64,000 nucleotides of DNA from Hyphomonadaceae bacterium (GTDB lineage Bacteria; Pseudomonadota; Alphaproteobacteria; Caulobacterales; Aquidulcibacteraceae), in assembly GCA_016791425.1 (NCBI GenBank), contig JAEUMQ010000017.1, positions 1 to 64,000 on the forward strand, written 5' to 3'. This document shows, one piece after another, positions 26,541 to 33,674 of the stretch (position 1 is its first letter; every line of letters begins with the position of its first letter). The notes below the pieces were generated by a model that saw nothing but the letters and a program-made list of their open reading frames with translations, ran no database searches and was not told the origin of the DNA. The translations under genes and the position numbers were made by a program.

Positions 26541-27017
26541 GTGACGAAAACCTTGACCAAGTGGGACCCTGAGATCGCCGCCGAGATCGCCCGTCGGCAC
26601 GCCGGCAAGGAAGGCGCGCTGCTGCCCTTGCTGCACGATCTGATGCACGAATTCGGCTGCGTGCCGGACGCCGCCGTGCCGATCGCGGCGGAGGCTTTGA
26701 ATCTCTCTCGCGCCGAGGTTCACGGCGTGGTGAGTTTCTATCACGATTTCCGCCGCGAGCCGGCCGGCAAGCATCTGGTCCAGCTCTGCCGCGCCGAGGC
26801 GTGCCAGGCGCGCGGCGGCGATGCGGCTGCGGCGCGCTGCGAGGCGGCGCTGGGCGTCGCCTTTGGCGAGACCCGCGCCGACGGTCAGGTGACTTTGGAG
26901 CCGATCTATTGCCTGGGCTTGTGCGCCTCCGGCCCCGCCGCGCTGCTCGACGGCGCGCCGGTGGCGCGCTTGAAGGGCGAGCGCCTGGAGCGCCTGCTCG
27001 CCGAGGCGCAGCGATGA
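26541..27017 (+). CDS. fdsG: NAD-dependent formate dehydrogenase gamma subunit (NuoE-like)
   Basis: About 158 aa thioredoxin-fold 2Fe-2S protein. Residues ALNLSRAEVHGVVSFYHDF are the NuoE-like signature, and the four cluster cysteines are in LCRAEACQARGG and YCLGLCASGPAAL. It passes electrons between FdsA and FdsB. The family-length protein is best started at GTG 26541; the frame is open back to an ATG at 26454 that would add 29 atypical residues. First gene of fdsGBAD; separated from fdsB by repeat copy 6. Confidence 0.93.
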   Translation: MTKTLTKWDPEIAAEIARRHAGKEGALLPLLHDLMHEFGCVPDAAVPIAAEALNLSRAEVHGVVSFYHDFRREPAGKHLVQLCRAEACQARGGDAAAARCEAALGVAFGETRADGQVTLEPIYCLGLCASGPAALLDGAPVARLKGERLERLLAEAQR

Positions 27018-27046
27018 TCGCTTTGCTCCGTCCTCTGACGAATAAG

Positions 27047-27193
27047 GCGCCGCCCCTCCCCTTGAGGGCAGGGGACCAAGGGGTGGGGTGCGCCTCGCCG
27101 TTTGAGGTTTGCGCCCGAACGACCATCGGCAAGGTTGTCGGCGTCGGCGGATCACCCCGCCCCCTACCCCCTCCCCTCAAGGGGAGGGGGGCG
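27047..27193. repeat. Paired GC-rich inverted repeat, copy 6
   Basis: Arms at about 27047-27090 and 27153-27193, separated by about 60 bases, in the fdsG-fdsB gap. The right arm has the intact CCCCTCAAGGGG core; the left is slightly degenerate. Confidence 0.85.
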
Positions 27194-27231
27194 ACATTCC
27201 TGCGCTCCCTCAGCGCCCATGGGCGCGCACG

Positions 27232-28761
27232 ATGACCCAACGCCTCTATATCCCGGGCGATGCGGCCGCCGTCGCTGTCGGCGCCGACCAGGTCGCGGCT
27301 GCGCTCGCGCCGCACGCGGCCGCGAAGGGCGTGGCGATCGTCCGCAACGGCTCGCGCGGCGCCCATGAGCTGGAGACGCTCGTCGAGATCGACGCGCCAC
27401 AGGGCCGCGTGGGCTACGGCCCCATCGATGTGGAGGATGTCGCGACCCTCGCGCCGGTGCTGTTCGACGCCGGTCCGCACCCCAAGCGCGTCGGTCGCCC
27501 CGAGGAGCTGCCTTTCTTCAAGAAGCAGACGCGGCTCACCTTCGCGCGCTGCGGCGTCATCGATCCCCAATCGCTCGACGAATACCGCGCCGCCGGCGGC
27601 ATGAAGGGCCTCGAGAAGGCGCAATCGCTGCAGCAGGCCGCGCTCATCGATCAGATCCTGCAATCAGGCCTGCGCGGCCGCGGCGGGGCGGGCTTCCCGA
27701 CCGCGATCAAGATGAAGACGACGGCCGAGGCGAAAGCGCCGCGCAAGTTCGTCGTCTGCAACGCCGACGAAGGCGACAGCGGCACCTTCGCTGACCGCAT
27801 GCTGATGGAAGGCGATCCCTTCCTGCTGATCGAAGGCATGGCGATCGCGGCGACGGCGATCGGCGCCTACAAGGGCTTCGTCTACATCCGCTCGGAATAT
27901 CCCCACGCCATCCGCGCGATGCAGAAGGCGGTCGAGACGGCGCGCAAGGCCGGCTATCTCGGCGACACGTTCGACATCGAGATCCGCGTCGGCGCCGGCG
28001 CCTATGTGTGCGGCGAGGAGACCGCGCTCCTCGACAGCCTGGAAGGCAAGCGCGGCCAGGTGCGCCCCAAGCCGCCGCTGCCGGCCATCCAGGGCCTCTT
28101 CGGCGCGCCGACCCTGATCAACAACGTGCTCACGCTGGCGGCGCTGCCGTTCATCCTCACCGAGGGCGCCGCCGCCTACAAGGATTACGGCATGGGCCGC
28201 TCGCGCGGGACGATGCCCATCCAGCTCGCCGGCGACATCAAGAATGGCGGCCTGTTCGAGACCGCGTTCGGCATGAGCCTTGGCGAGCTCGTCAACGACA
28301 TCGGCGGCGGCACGCAGACGGGGCGTCCCGTCCGCGCCGTGCAGGTGGGCGGGCCGTTGGGCGCCTATTTCCCGCCATCCTATTTCGACACGCCCTTCGA
28401 TTATGAGGCCTTCACGGCGAAAGACGGGCTCATCGGCCATGGCGGGATCGTGGTCTTCAACGACACCGTGAACATGGCGCGCCAGGCGCGTTTCGCGATG
28501 GAGTTCTGCACGGTCGAGAGCTGCGGCAAGTGCACGCCGTGCCGCATCGGCTCCGTGCGCGGCCGCGAGACCATCGAGAAGATCATGGCCGGTGAGGACG
28601 TCGAGGCGAACCTCGAAATCCTGACCGATTTGTGCAATACAATGAAATTCGGATCGCTTTGCGCGCTCGGCGGCTTCATCCCCTATCCGGTGATGAGCGC
28701 CGTGCGGCACTTTCCGGAAGATTTTCGGGCGTGCGCGCGCGCGCTTGAGCCAGTCGGTTGA
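27232..28761 (+). CDS. fdsB: NAD-dependent formate dehydrogenase beta subunit (NuoF-like)
   Basis: 509 aa. An N-terminal thioredoxin-like domain (about 1-110) is fused to a NuoF module: LRGRGGAGFPTAIKMK (NADH loop), CNADEGDSGTFADR, GAGAYVCGEETALLDSLEG (FMN site) and the 4Fe-4S motif ESCGKCTPCRIGS, with a fourth cysteine near LCALGGFIPYPV. It reduces NAD+ with electrons from formate. ATG 27232 starts MTQRLYIPGDAAA. The N-terminal thioredoxin-like extension is normal for FdsB-type subunits. Confidence 0.95.
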   Translation: MTQRLYIPGDAAAVAVGADQVAAALAPHAAAKGVAIVRNGSRGAHELETLVEIDAPQGRVGYGPIDVEDVATLAPVLFDAGPHPKRVGRPEELPFFKKQTRLTFARCGVIDPQSLDEYRAAGGMKGLEKAQSLQQAALIDQILQSGLRGRGGAGFPTAIKMKTTAEAKAPRKFVVCNADEGDSGTFADRMLMEGDPFLLIEGMAIAATAIGAYKGFVYIRSEYPHAIRAMQKAVETARKAGYLGDTFDIEIRVGAGAYVCGEETALLDSLEGKRGQVRPKPPLPAIQGLFGAPTLINNVLTLAALPFILTEGAAAYKDYGMGRSRGTMPIQLAGDIKNGGLFETAFGMSLGELVNDIGGGTQTGRPVRAVQVGGPLGAYFPPSYFDTPFDYEAFTAKDGLIGHGGIVVFNDTVNMARQARFAMEFCTVESCGKCTPCRIGSVRGRETIEKIMAGEDVEANLEILTDLCNTMKFGSLCALGGFIPYPVMSAVRHFPEDFRACARALEPVG

Positions 28762-28871
28762 TGTGCCCCGCTCGCGGACAGGGTTCCCGCGAGCCTGGTA
28801 GCGCCGGCGCCACCTTAGTTGGAGCTGCGAAAGTGGCCGTCGTTTCGACTCTCGCGAGGCTCGCGGGAAGA

Positions 28872-29014
28872 GCGCCCCCCTCCCCTGGAGGGGAGGGGGC
28901 AGGGGGCGGGGTGAACCTCCTTCGCCGGGCGCTTGGCGCTGCTTCGGCGCGCGACGCTTCATGCGTCGGCGCGACACCCCACCCCTTCATCCCCTCCCCT
29001 CAAGGGGAGGGGCG
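28872..29014. repeat. Paired GC-rich inverted repeat, copy 7
   Basis: Arms at about 28872-28913 and 28975-29014 with CCCCTGGAGGGG and CCCCTCAAGGGG cores in the 303-base fdsB-fdsA gap. The gap also holds a small inverted sequence (CGACGC-TTCAT-GCGTCG, 28951-28967) in the spacer and nothing else recognisable. Confidence 0.85.
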
Positions 29015-29064
29015 TCGCCTCATTGCTCTCTGTACGGAGCAATCCCAGATGCGGATCGCCTGAT

Positions 29065-31908
29065 ATGTCTCTCGTTGAAGAAGTCGACTACGGAACCCCG
29101 GCCTCGCGCGCGAAGGAGAGCGTCACGCTCACCATCGACGGCCAGCAGGTCAAAGTGCCGGCGGGCACCTCGATCCTGCGCGCCGCGAGCGAGCTTGGCA
29201 CCCAGATCCCGAAACTGTGCGCGACGGACTCGCTGCAGGCGTTCGGCTCCTGCCGCCTCTGCCTTGTGGAAGTCGAAGGCCGCGCCGGCGCCCCGGCCTC
29301 GTGCACGACGCCGGTGGCCGAAGGCATGGTCGTCCGTACCCAGACGAAGAAGCTGAAGGACCTGCGCAAGGGCGTGATGGAGCTCTACATCTCCGATCAC
29401 CCGCTCGATTGCCTCACGTGCGCGGCGAACGGCGATTGCGAGCTGCAGGACATGGCCGGCGCGGTCGGCCTCCGCGACGTGCGTTACGGCTATGCCGGCG
29501 AGAACCACACGAAGCAGGAGAAGGATCAGTCGAACCCGTATTTCGACTTCGATCCCTCCAAGTGCATCGTCTGCTCGCGCTGCGTACGGGCCTGCGACGA
29601 GGTGCAGGGCACGCTCGCGCTGACGATCCAGGGTCGCGGCTTTGAATCGAAAGTCTCGCCGAGCCAGAACGAGCTCTTCCTCGACAGCGAGTGCGTCTCC
29701 TGCGGCGCCTGCGTGCAGGCTTGCCCGACCGCGACGCTGTCGGAGAAGTCCGTGGTCGAGATCGGCACGCCCGAGCATTCGGTGGTGACGACCTGCGCCT
29801 ATTGCGGCGTCGGCTGCTCCTTCAAGGCCGAGATGCGGGGCGAGGAAGTCGTCCGCATGGTCCCCTACAAGGACGGCAAGGCCAATCGCGGGCATTCCTG
29901 CGTGAAGGGCCGCTTCGCCTGGGGCTACGCCACGCACAAGGAGCGCATCCTCAATCCGATGATCCGCTCGTCGATCAGCGAGCCTTGGCGTGAAGTAAGC
30001 TGGGAGGAGGCGATCGCCTACGCCGCCTCCGAGTTCAAGCGCATCCAGGAGAAGTACGGACGCCTCGCGGTCGGCGGCGTGACCTCCTCGCGCTGCACGA
30101 ACGAAGAGACGTTCCTCGTCCAGAAGCTGATCCGCGCCGCCTTCGGCAACAACAATGTCGACACGTGCGCGCGCGTTTGCCATTCGCCGACCGGCTACGG
30201 CCTCAAGACCGCGTTCGGCACCAGCGCCGGCACCCAGGACTTCGACTCCGTCGAGGACTCCGACGTCATCATGATCATCGGCGCCAACCCGACCGAGGGG
30301 CACCCGGTGTTCGCTTCCCGGATGAAGAAACGCCTCCGCCAGGGCGCGAAGCTCATCGTCGTCGATCCGCGCCGCATCGATCTGGTGCGCACGCCGCACA
30401 TCGAGGCCTCGTATCATCTTCCGCTGAAGCCGGGTACGAACGTTGCGATCCTCACCGCGCTCGCGCACGTCATCGTCACCGAAGGCTTGGTGAACAAGGA
30501 TTTCGTGGCCCAGCGCTGCGACGCCGACGATTTCGCCGCCTGGGCCGAGTTCGTGTCGCGCCCCGAGCATTCCCCGGACGTGGTGGAGAAGCAGTCGGGG
30601 GTGCCGGCTGATCTCATCCGCGGCGCCGCGCGCCTCTACGCCACCGGCGGCAACGGCGCGATCTATTACGGCCTCGGCGTTACCGAGCACTCCCAAGGCT
30701 CCACCACGGTGATGGCGATCGCGAACCTTGCAATGGCGACCGGTAATCTTGGCCGCCGCGGCGTCGGCGTGAATCCGCTGCGCGGACAGAACAACGTGCA
30801 GGGCGCGTGCGACATGGGGAGTTTCCCGCACGAGGTGTCCGGCTATCGCCACATCTCCGATGACGCCACGCGCGCGCTCTTCGCGAAGGAATGGGGCAGG
30901 GAGCTCGATTCAGAGCCGGGCCTGCGCATCCCCAACATGCTCGACGCCGCCGTCGATGGCGTCTTCAAGGGCATGTACATCCAGGGCGAGGACATCCTCC
31001 AGTCCGATCCGAACACCAAGCACGTCGCCGCCGGCCTCTCGGCGATGGAATGCGTCGTCGTGCACGATCTCTTCCTCAACGAGACGGCGAACTACGCGCA
31101 TGTGTTCCTGCCCGGCTCCACGTTCCTGGAGAAGAACGGCACCTTCACCAACGCCGAGCGGCGCATCCAGCTCGTGCGCAAGGTGATGACGCCGCTCAAC
31201 GGCTATGAAGATTGGGAGATCACGCAGCTGCTGTCGAACGCGCTCGGGTTCCCGATGAACTACACGCACCCCAGCGAGATCATGGACGAGATCGCGCGCC
31301 TTACCCCGAGCTTCGCCGGCGTCAGCTTCGCGAAGATCGACGAGATGGGCTCCGTGCAATGGCCGTGCAACGAGAAGAACCCCGAAGGCTCGCCGATCAT
31401 GCACATCGAGGGGTTCGCGCGCGGCAAGGGCAAGTTCATGCTCACCGAATACGTCGCCACCGACGAGAAGACGGGGCCGCGCTATCCGCTTCTGCTCACC
31501 ACTGGCCGCGTCTTGAGCCAGTACAATGTCGGCGCTCAGACGCGCCGCACGGAGAACGTCGTCTTCCACGATGAGGATTTGCTCGAGATCCATCCCCACG
31601 ACGCAGAGAATCGCGGCGTGAAGGAAGGCGATTGGGTGAAGCTGGCGAGCCGCGCCGGCGAAACCACGCTCCGCGCGACGATCACCGATCGCGTGGCGCC
31701 CGGCGTCGTCTACACGACCTTCCACCACCCCGACACGCAGGCCAACGTCGTCACCACCGAGTTCTCCGACTGGGCCACCAATTGCCCCGAGTACAAGGTG
31801 ACCGCCGTGCAAGTGTCGCCCTCGAACGGCCCGACCAATTGGCAGAAGCAATACGAGGAGCAGGCGGCCGCCAGCCGCCGCGTGGTGGAGCTCGAGGCGG
31901 TGAAGTGA
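29065..31908 (+). CDS. fdsA: NAD-dependent formate dehydrogenase alpha subunit, bis-MGD molybdenum
   Basis: 947 aa catalytic subunit. In order: a NuoG-like 2Fe-2S domain (Cys52, Cys63, Cys66, Cys80); a His-Cys3 4Fe-4S segment (DHPLDCLTCAANGDCELQ); two ferredoxin 4Fe-4S motifs (CIVCSRCVRACDEVQ and CVSCGACVQACP); a proximal 4Fe-4S motif (CAYCGVGCSF); and the molybdopterin domain with the Mo-coordinating cysteine in TCARVCHSPTGYG (Cys372). That residue is cysteine, not selenocysteine, so no SECIS is needed. A C-terminal dinucleotide-binding domain follows. It oxidises formate to CO2 in the cytoplasm. The stop overlaps the fdsD start (GTGA). Confidence 0.97.
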   Translation: MSLVEEVDYGTPASRAKESVTLTIDGQQVKVPAGTSILRAASELGTQIPKLCATDSLQAFGSCRLCLVEVEGRAGAPASCTTPVAEGMVVRTQTKKLKDLRKGVMELYISDHPLDCLTCAANGDCELQDMAGAVGLRDVRYGYAGENHTKQEKDQSNPYFDFDPSKCIVCSRCVRACDEVQGTLALTIQGRGFESKVSPSQNELFLDSECVSCGACVQACPTATLSEKSVVEIGTPEHSVVTTCAYCGVGCSFKAEMRGEEVVRMVPYKDGKANRGHSCVKGRFAWGYATHKERILNPMIRSSISEPWREVSWEEAIAYAASEFKRIQEKYGRLAVGGVTSSRCTNEETFLVQKLIRAAFGNNNVDTCARVCHSPTGYGLKTAFGTSAGTQDFDSVEDSDVIMIIGANPTEGHPVFASRMKKRLRQGAKLIVVDPRRIDLVRTPHIEASYHLPLKPGTNVAILTALAHVIVTEGLVNKDFVAQRCDADDFAAWAEFVSRPEHSPDVVEKQSGVPADLIRGAARLYATGGNGAIYYGLGVTEHSQGSTTVMAIANLAMATGNLGRRGVGVNPLRGQNNVQGACDMGSFPHEVSGYRHISDDATRALFAKEWGRELDSEPGLRIPNMLDAAVDGVFKGMYIQGEDILQSDPNTKHVAAGLSAMECVVVHDLFLNETANYAHVFLPGSTFLEKNGTFTNAERRIQLVRKVMTPLNGYEDWEITQLLSNALGFPMNYTHPSEIMDEIARLTPSFAGVSFAKIDEMGSVQWPCNEKNPEGSPIMHIEGFARGKGKFMLTEYVATDEKTGPRYPLLLTTGRVLSQYNVGAQTRRTENVVFHDEDLLEIHPHDAENRGVKEGDWVKLASRAGETTLRATITDRVAPGVVYTTFHHPDTQANVVTTEFSDWATNCPEYKVTAVQVSPSNGPTNWQKQYEEQAAASRRVVELEAVK

Positions 31909-32150
31909 GCGACCTCGAGCCGGAGCAGACGCTCTCTTCCCACGACAAGCTGGTCTACATGGCCAATCAGATCGGCAAGGCTTTCTCCGCCGAGCCGCAC
32001 GACGCGGCTGTGGCGGCGGCGGCCAATCACATCCGCCTCTATTGGGACCCGCGGATGCGCCGGATCATCCTGGAGCACCTGGACAAGGGCGGCGCCGGCC
32101 TCGAGCCGATCGCCCTGGAAGCCGTTCGGGCTCTCAAGGGGAAGAAATAG
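31905..32150 (+). CDS. fdsD: Formate dehydrogenase delta subunit
   Basis: 81 aa, FdsD family, a small subunit that stabilises the FdsGBA complex. Visible: DKLVYMANQIGKAFSAEP, then AAANHIRLYWDPRMRRIIL, the highly characteristic central block, and a lysine-rich end. Start GTG 31905 overlaps the fdsA stop by 4 bases, giving tight translational coupling. Confidence 0.93.
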   Translation: MSDLEPEQTLSSHDKLVYMANQIGKAFSAEPHDAAVAAAANHIRLYWDPRMRRIILEHLDKGGAGLEPIALEAVRALKGKK

Positions 32151-32176
32151 CCGTCCTGGACCCCGCCTCCAGCCAA

Positions 32177-32192
32177 TGATATCATGATATCA
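32177..32192. promoter_or_regulatory. Perfect 16-bp palindrome overlapping the toxin-antitoxin promoter
   Basis: TGATATCATGATATCA is an exact 16-bp palindrome ending immediately before the antitoxin ATG; a further TGATATC lies just inside the gene. This is the expected autoregulatory operator for a ribbon-helix-helix FitA/VapB antitoxin. Its position next to the start codon means binding would also block translation initiation signals or the promoter directly. Confidence 0.7.
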
Positions 32193-32456
32193 ATGGCTGA
32201 TATCCTGATCCGCAAAGTCCCCAACGAGACCAAGGAGCGCCTCAAACGCCGCGCCGAGCGCCGCGGCAAGAGCCTCGAGGCCGACCTCCGCGACGCCCTG
32301 GAGCAGCTCGCCCGCGAGGACGTGGCGAACCCCGACGATTCCGAGCCGTTCGGCGACTGGCTCGCACGCCTCTTCCAGCCGGACGGCTTTCCTGAGCTCG
32401 AGGAGGCGATCAAGGAAGTGCGGTCGGCGCCGGTCCGGCCCGCGAAGTTCGAGTGA
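32193..32456 (+). CDS. FitA/VapB-like ribbon-helix-helix antitoxin
   Basis: 87 aa. The N-terminal RHH domain (residues about 1-45: ADILIRKVPNETKERLKRRA) binds DNA, and the acidic C-terminal half with EPFGDWLARLF would wrap the toxin. The frame also has an ATG at 32184, but ATG 32193 begins the RHH strand. It overlaps the PIN toxin gene by 4 bases (GTGA). Likely represses its own operon through the adjacent palindrome. Confidence 0.87.
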   Translation: MADILIRKVPNETKERLKRRAERRGKSLEADLRDALEQLAREDVANPDDSEPFGDWLARLFQPDGFPELEEAIKEVRSAPVRPAKFE

Positions 32457-32884
32457 TCCTGCTGGACACCAACGTGCTGTCCGCTGTGATTCAGCAGCCG
32501 TCAGACCGAACCATCTCAGGTTGGCTAAATCGTCGCTTTCCAGAATGCGCCGTCAGCAGCGTCACGACGTTCGAACTCTGGCACGGCGTGACAAGACTGG
32601 CCGGCAAGCGCCGCCAATCCTTGGAAAGTTCCATCGAACGCGTTGTACGCCGCTTCGGCCAGCGCGTGTTTCCGTTTGATGAGGCCGCCGCGCTTGCGGC
32701 TGCGCGACTGTCCGAGGCCGCTCGGTCGCTTGGACGCCCGCTTCACCAAGTCCCCGAGAAGCTGGCCGACCTCCAGATTGCCGGGATCGCCAGCGCCTAC
32801 GGCCTGGACCTCGCCACTCGTAACGTGGGCGATTTCGCTGGCCTGGGCCTCAATTTGATCGATCCTTGGAGCCCAGAGGCCTAG
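32453..32884 (+). CDS. PIN-domain ribonuclease toxin (FitB/VapC-like)
   Basis: 143 aa PIN domain: first acidic residue in ILLDTNVLSAV (Asp5), the glutamate in VTTFELWHGV, aspartate in KLADLQIAGIASAYG and the last strand ATRNVGDFAGL. These are the Mg-binding residues of VapC/FitB endoribonucleases. GTG start, coupled to the antitoxin. Base composition is slightly less GC-rich than neighbours, in keeping with a mobile accessory module. RNA target not predictable. Confidence 0.88.
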   Translation: MILLDTNVLSAVIQQPSDRTISGWLNRRFPECAVSSVTTFELWHGVTRLAGKRRQSLESSIERVVRRFGQRVFPFDEAAALAAARLSEAARSLGRPLHQVPEKLADLQIAGIASAYGLDLATRNVGDFAGLGLNLIDPWSPEA

Positions 32885-32917
32885 CAGCTACACTCCCTCG
32901 GGCGAGGAGATCCGAAT

Positions 32918-33613
32918 TTGACCGGGGCAAAGATCGCCGACGTGAAGGCCGTCGAGGCTGCGCTCGCCAAATCGCGCCTTTTCGAGCGGCTGAGCCCTGA
33001 TGCACGCACCCGCCTGGCGCAGGCAGGCTCCATTGTTTCGCTGCAGATGCGCGAGCGCCTGTTCTCCAAGGGCGACGACGGCGACGCCGTCTTCGTCATT
33101 CTGGAAGGGGAGGTAGAGGTGCGCGCCTCCTCCGAGGGCGGCCGTGACGTGCGCATCGCCGCCCTCGGCGCCGGCGCCGTCATCGGCGAGATGGCCGCGC
33201 TCGATGGCGGCCCCCGTTCGGCCGATGTGGATGCCGCGCGCCGCTGTCGCCTGCTGCGCATCCCGCGCGATTCAGTCATCTCGGCGCTGGTCGAACAGCC
33301 GCTCGCCCTAATTGAGCTGGTCGCGGAAATGAGCCGACGCCTACGCGAGGCCGACGCCGCCCTCGAGGACGCCGCCTTCCTCGATCTCGGCGGGCGCCTC
33401 GCGCGCCTCCTGCTGCGCGAGGCCGGCGACGGCGCCTCCATCGCGCTCACCCAGGTCGAGATCGCGCGCCGCATCGGCGCCTCGCGCGAGAAGGTGAACC
33501 GCAAGCTGCACGATTGGGCCGACGAGGGCTTCGTCTCGCTGGGCCGCAGCGGCATCAAGATCGAGCGCCGCGGCGCGCTGGAGAAGCTCATCGACGAGCG
33601 CCGCGCGCGTTAG
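32918..33613 (+). CDS. Crp/Fnr-family transcriptional regulator
   Basis: 231 aa. An N-terminal cyclic-nucleotide-binding fold (residues about 15-135: LFSKGDDGDAVFVILEGEVE, IGEMAALDGGPRSADVDA) precedes a C-terminal winged HTH (LTQVEIARRIGASREKVNRKL). No N-terminal cysteine cluster, so not an FNR oxygen sensor; the PRSADV stretch differs from the RSA cAMP-contact motif only by context, so cAMP binding is possible. Start TTG 32918 with AGGAGA upstream. It precedes the AceE/transketolase-like gene by 61 bases on the same strand. Confidence 0.88.
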   Translation: MTGAKIADVKAVEAALAKSRLFERLSPDARTRLAQAGSIVSLQMRERLFSKGDDGDAVFVILEGEVEVRASSEGGRDVRIAALGAGAVIGEMAALDGGPRSADVDAARRCRLLRIPRDSVISALVEQPLALIELVAEMSRRLREADAALEDAAFLDLGGRLARLLLREAGDGASIALTQVEIARRIGASREKVNRKLHDWADEGFVSLGRSGIKIERRGALEKLIDERRAR

Positions 33614-33674
33614 TTGCGGCGCTGTCGCGGCGCCCTGATCGCGCCCGAAGAGGAACAAGCGCGCGAGAGGAACC

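Noticed and set aside
29020..30852. 610-aa minus-strand frame across fdsA
   Set aside because: Shadow of the real formate dehydrogenase alpha gene.
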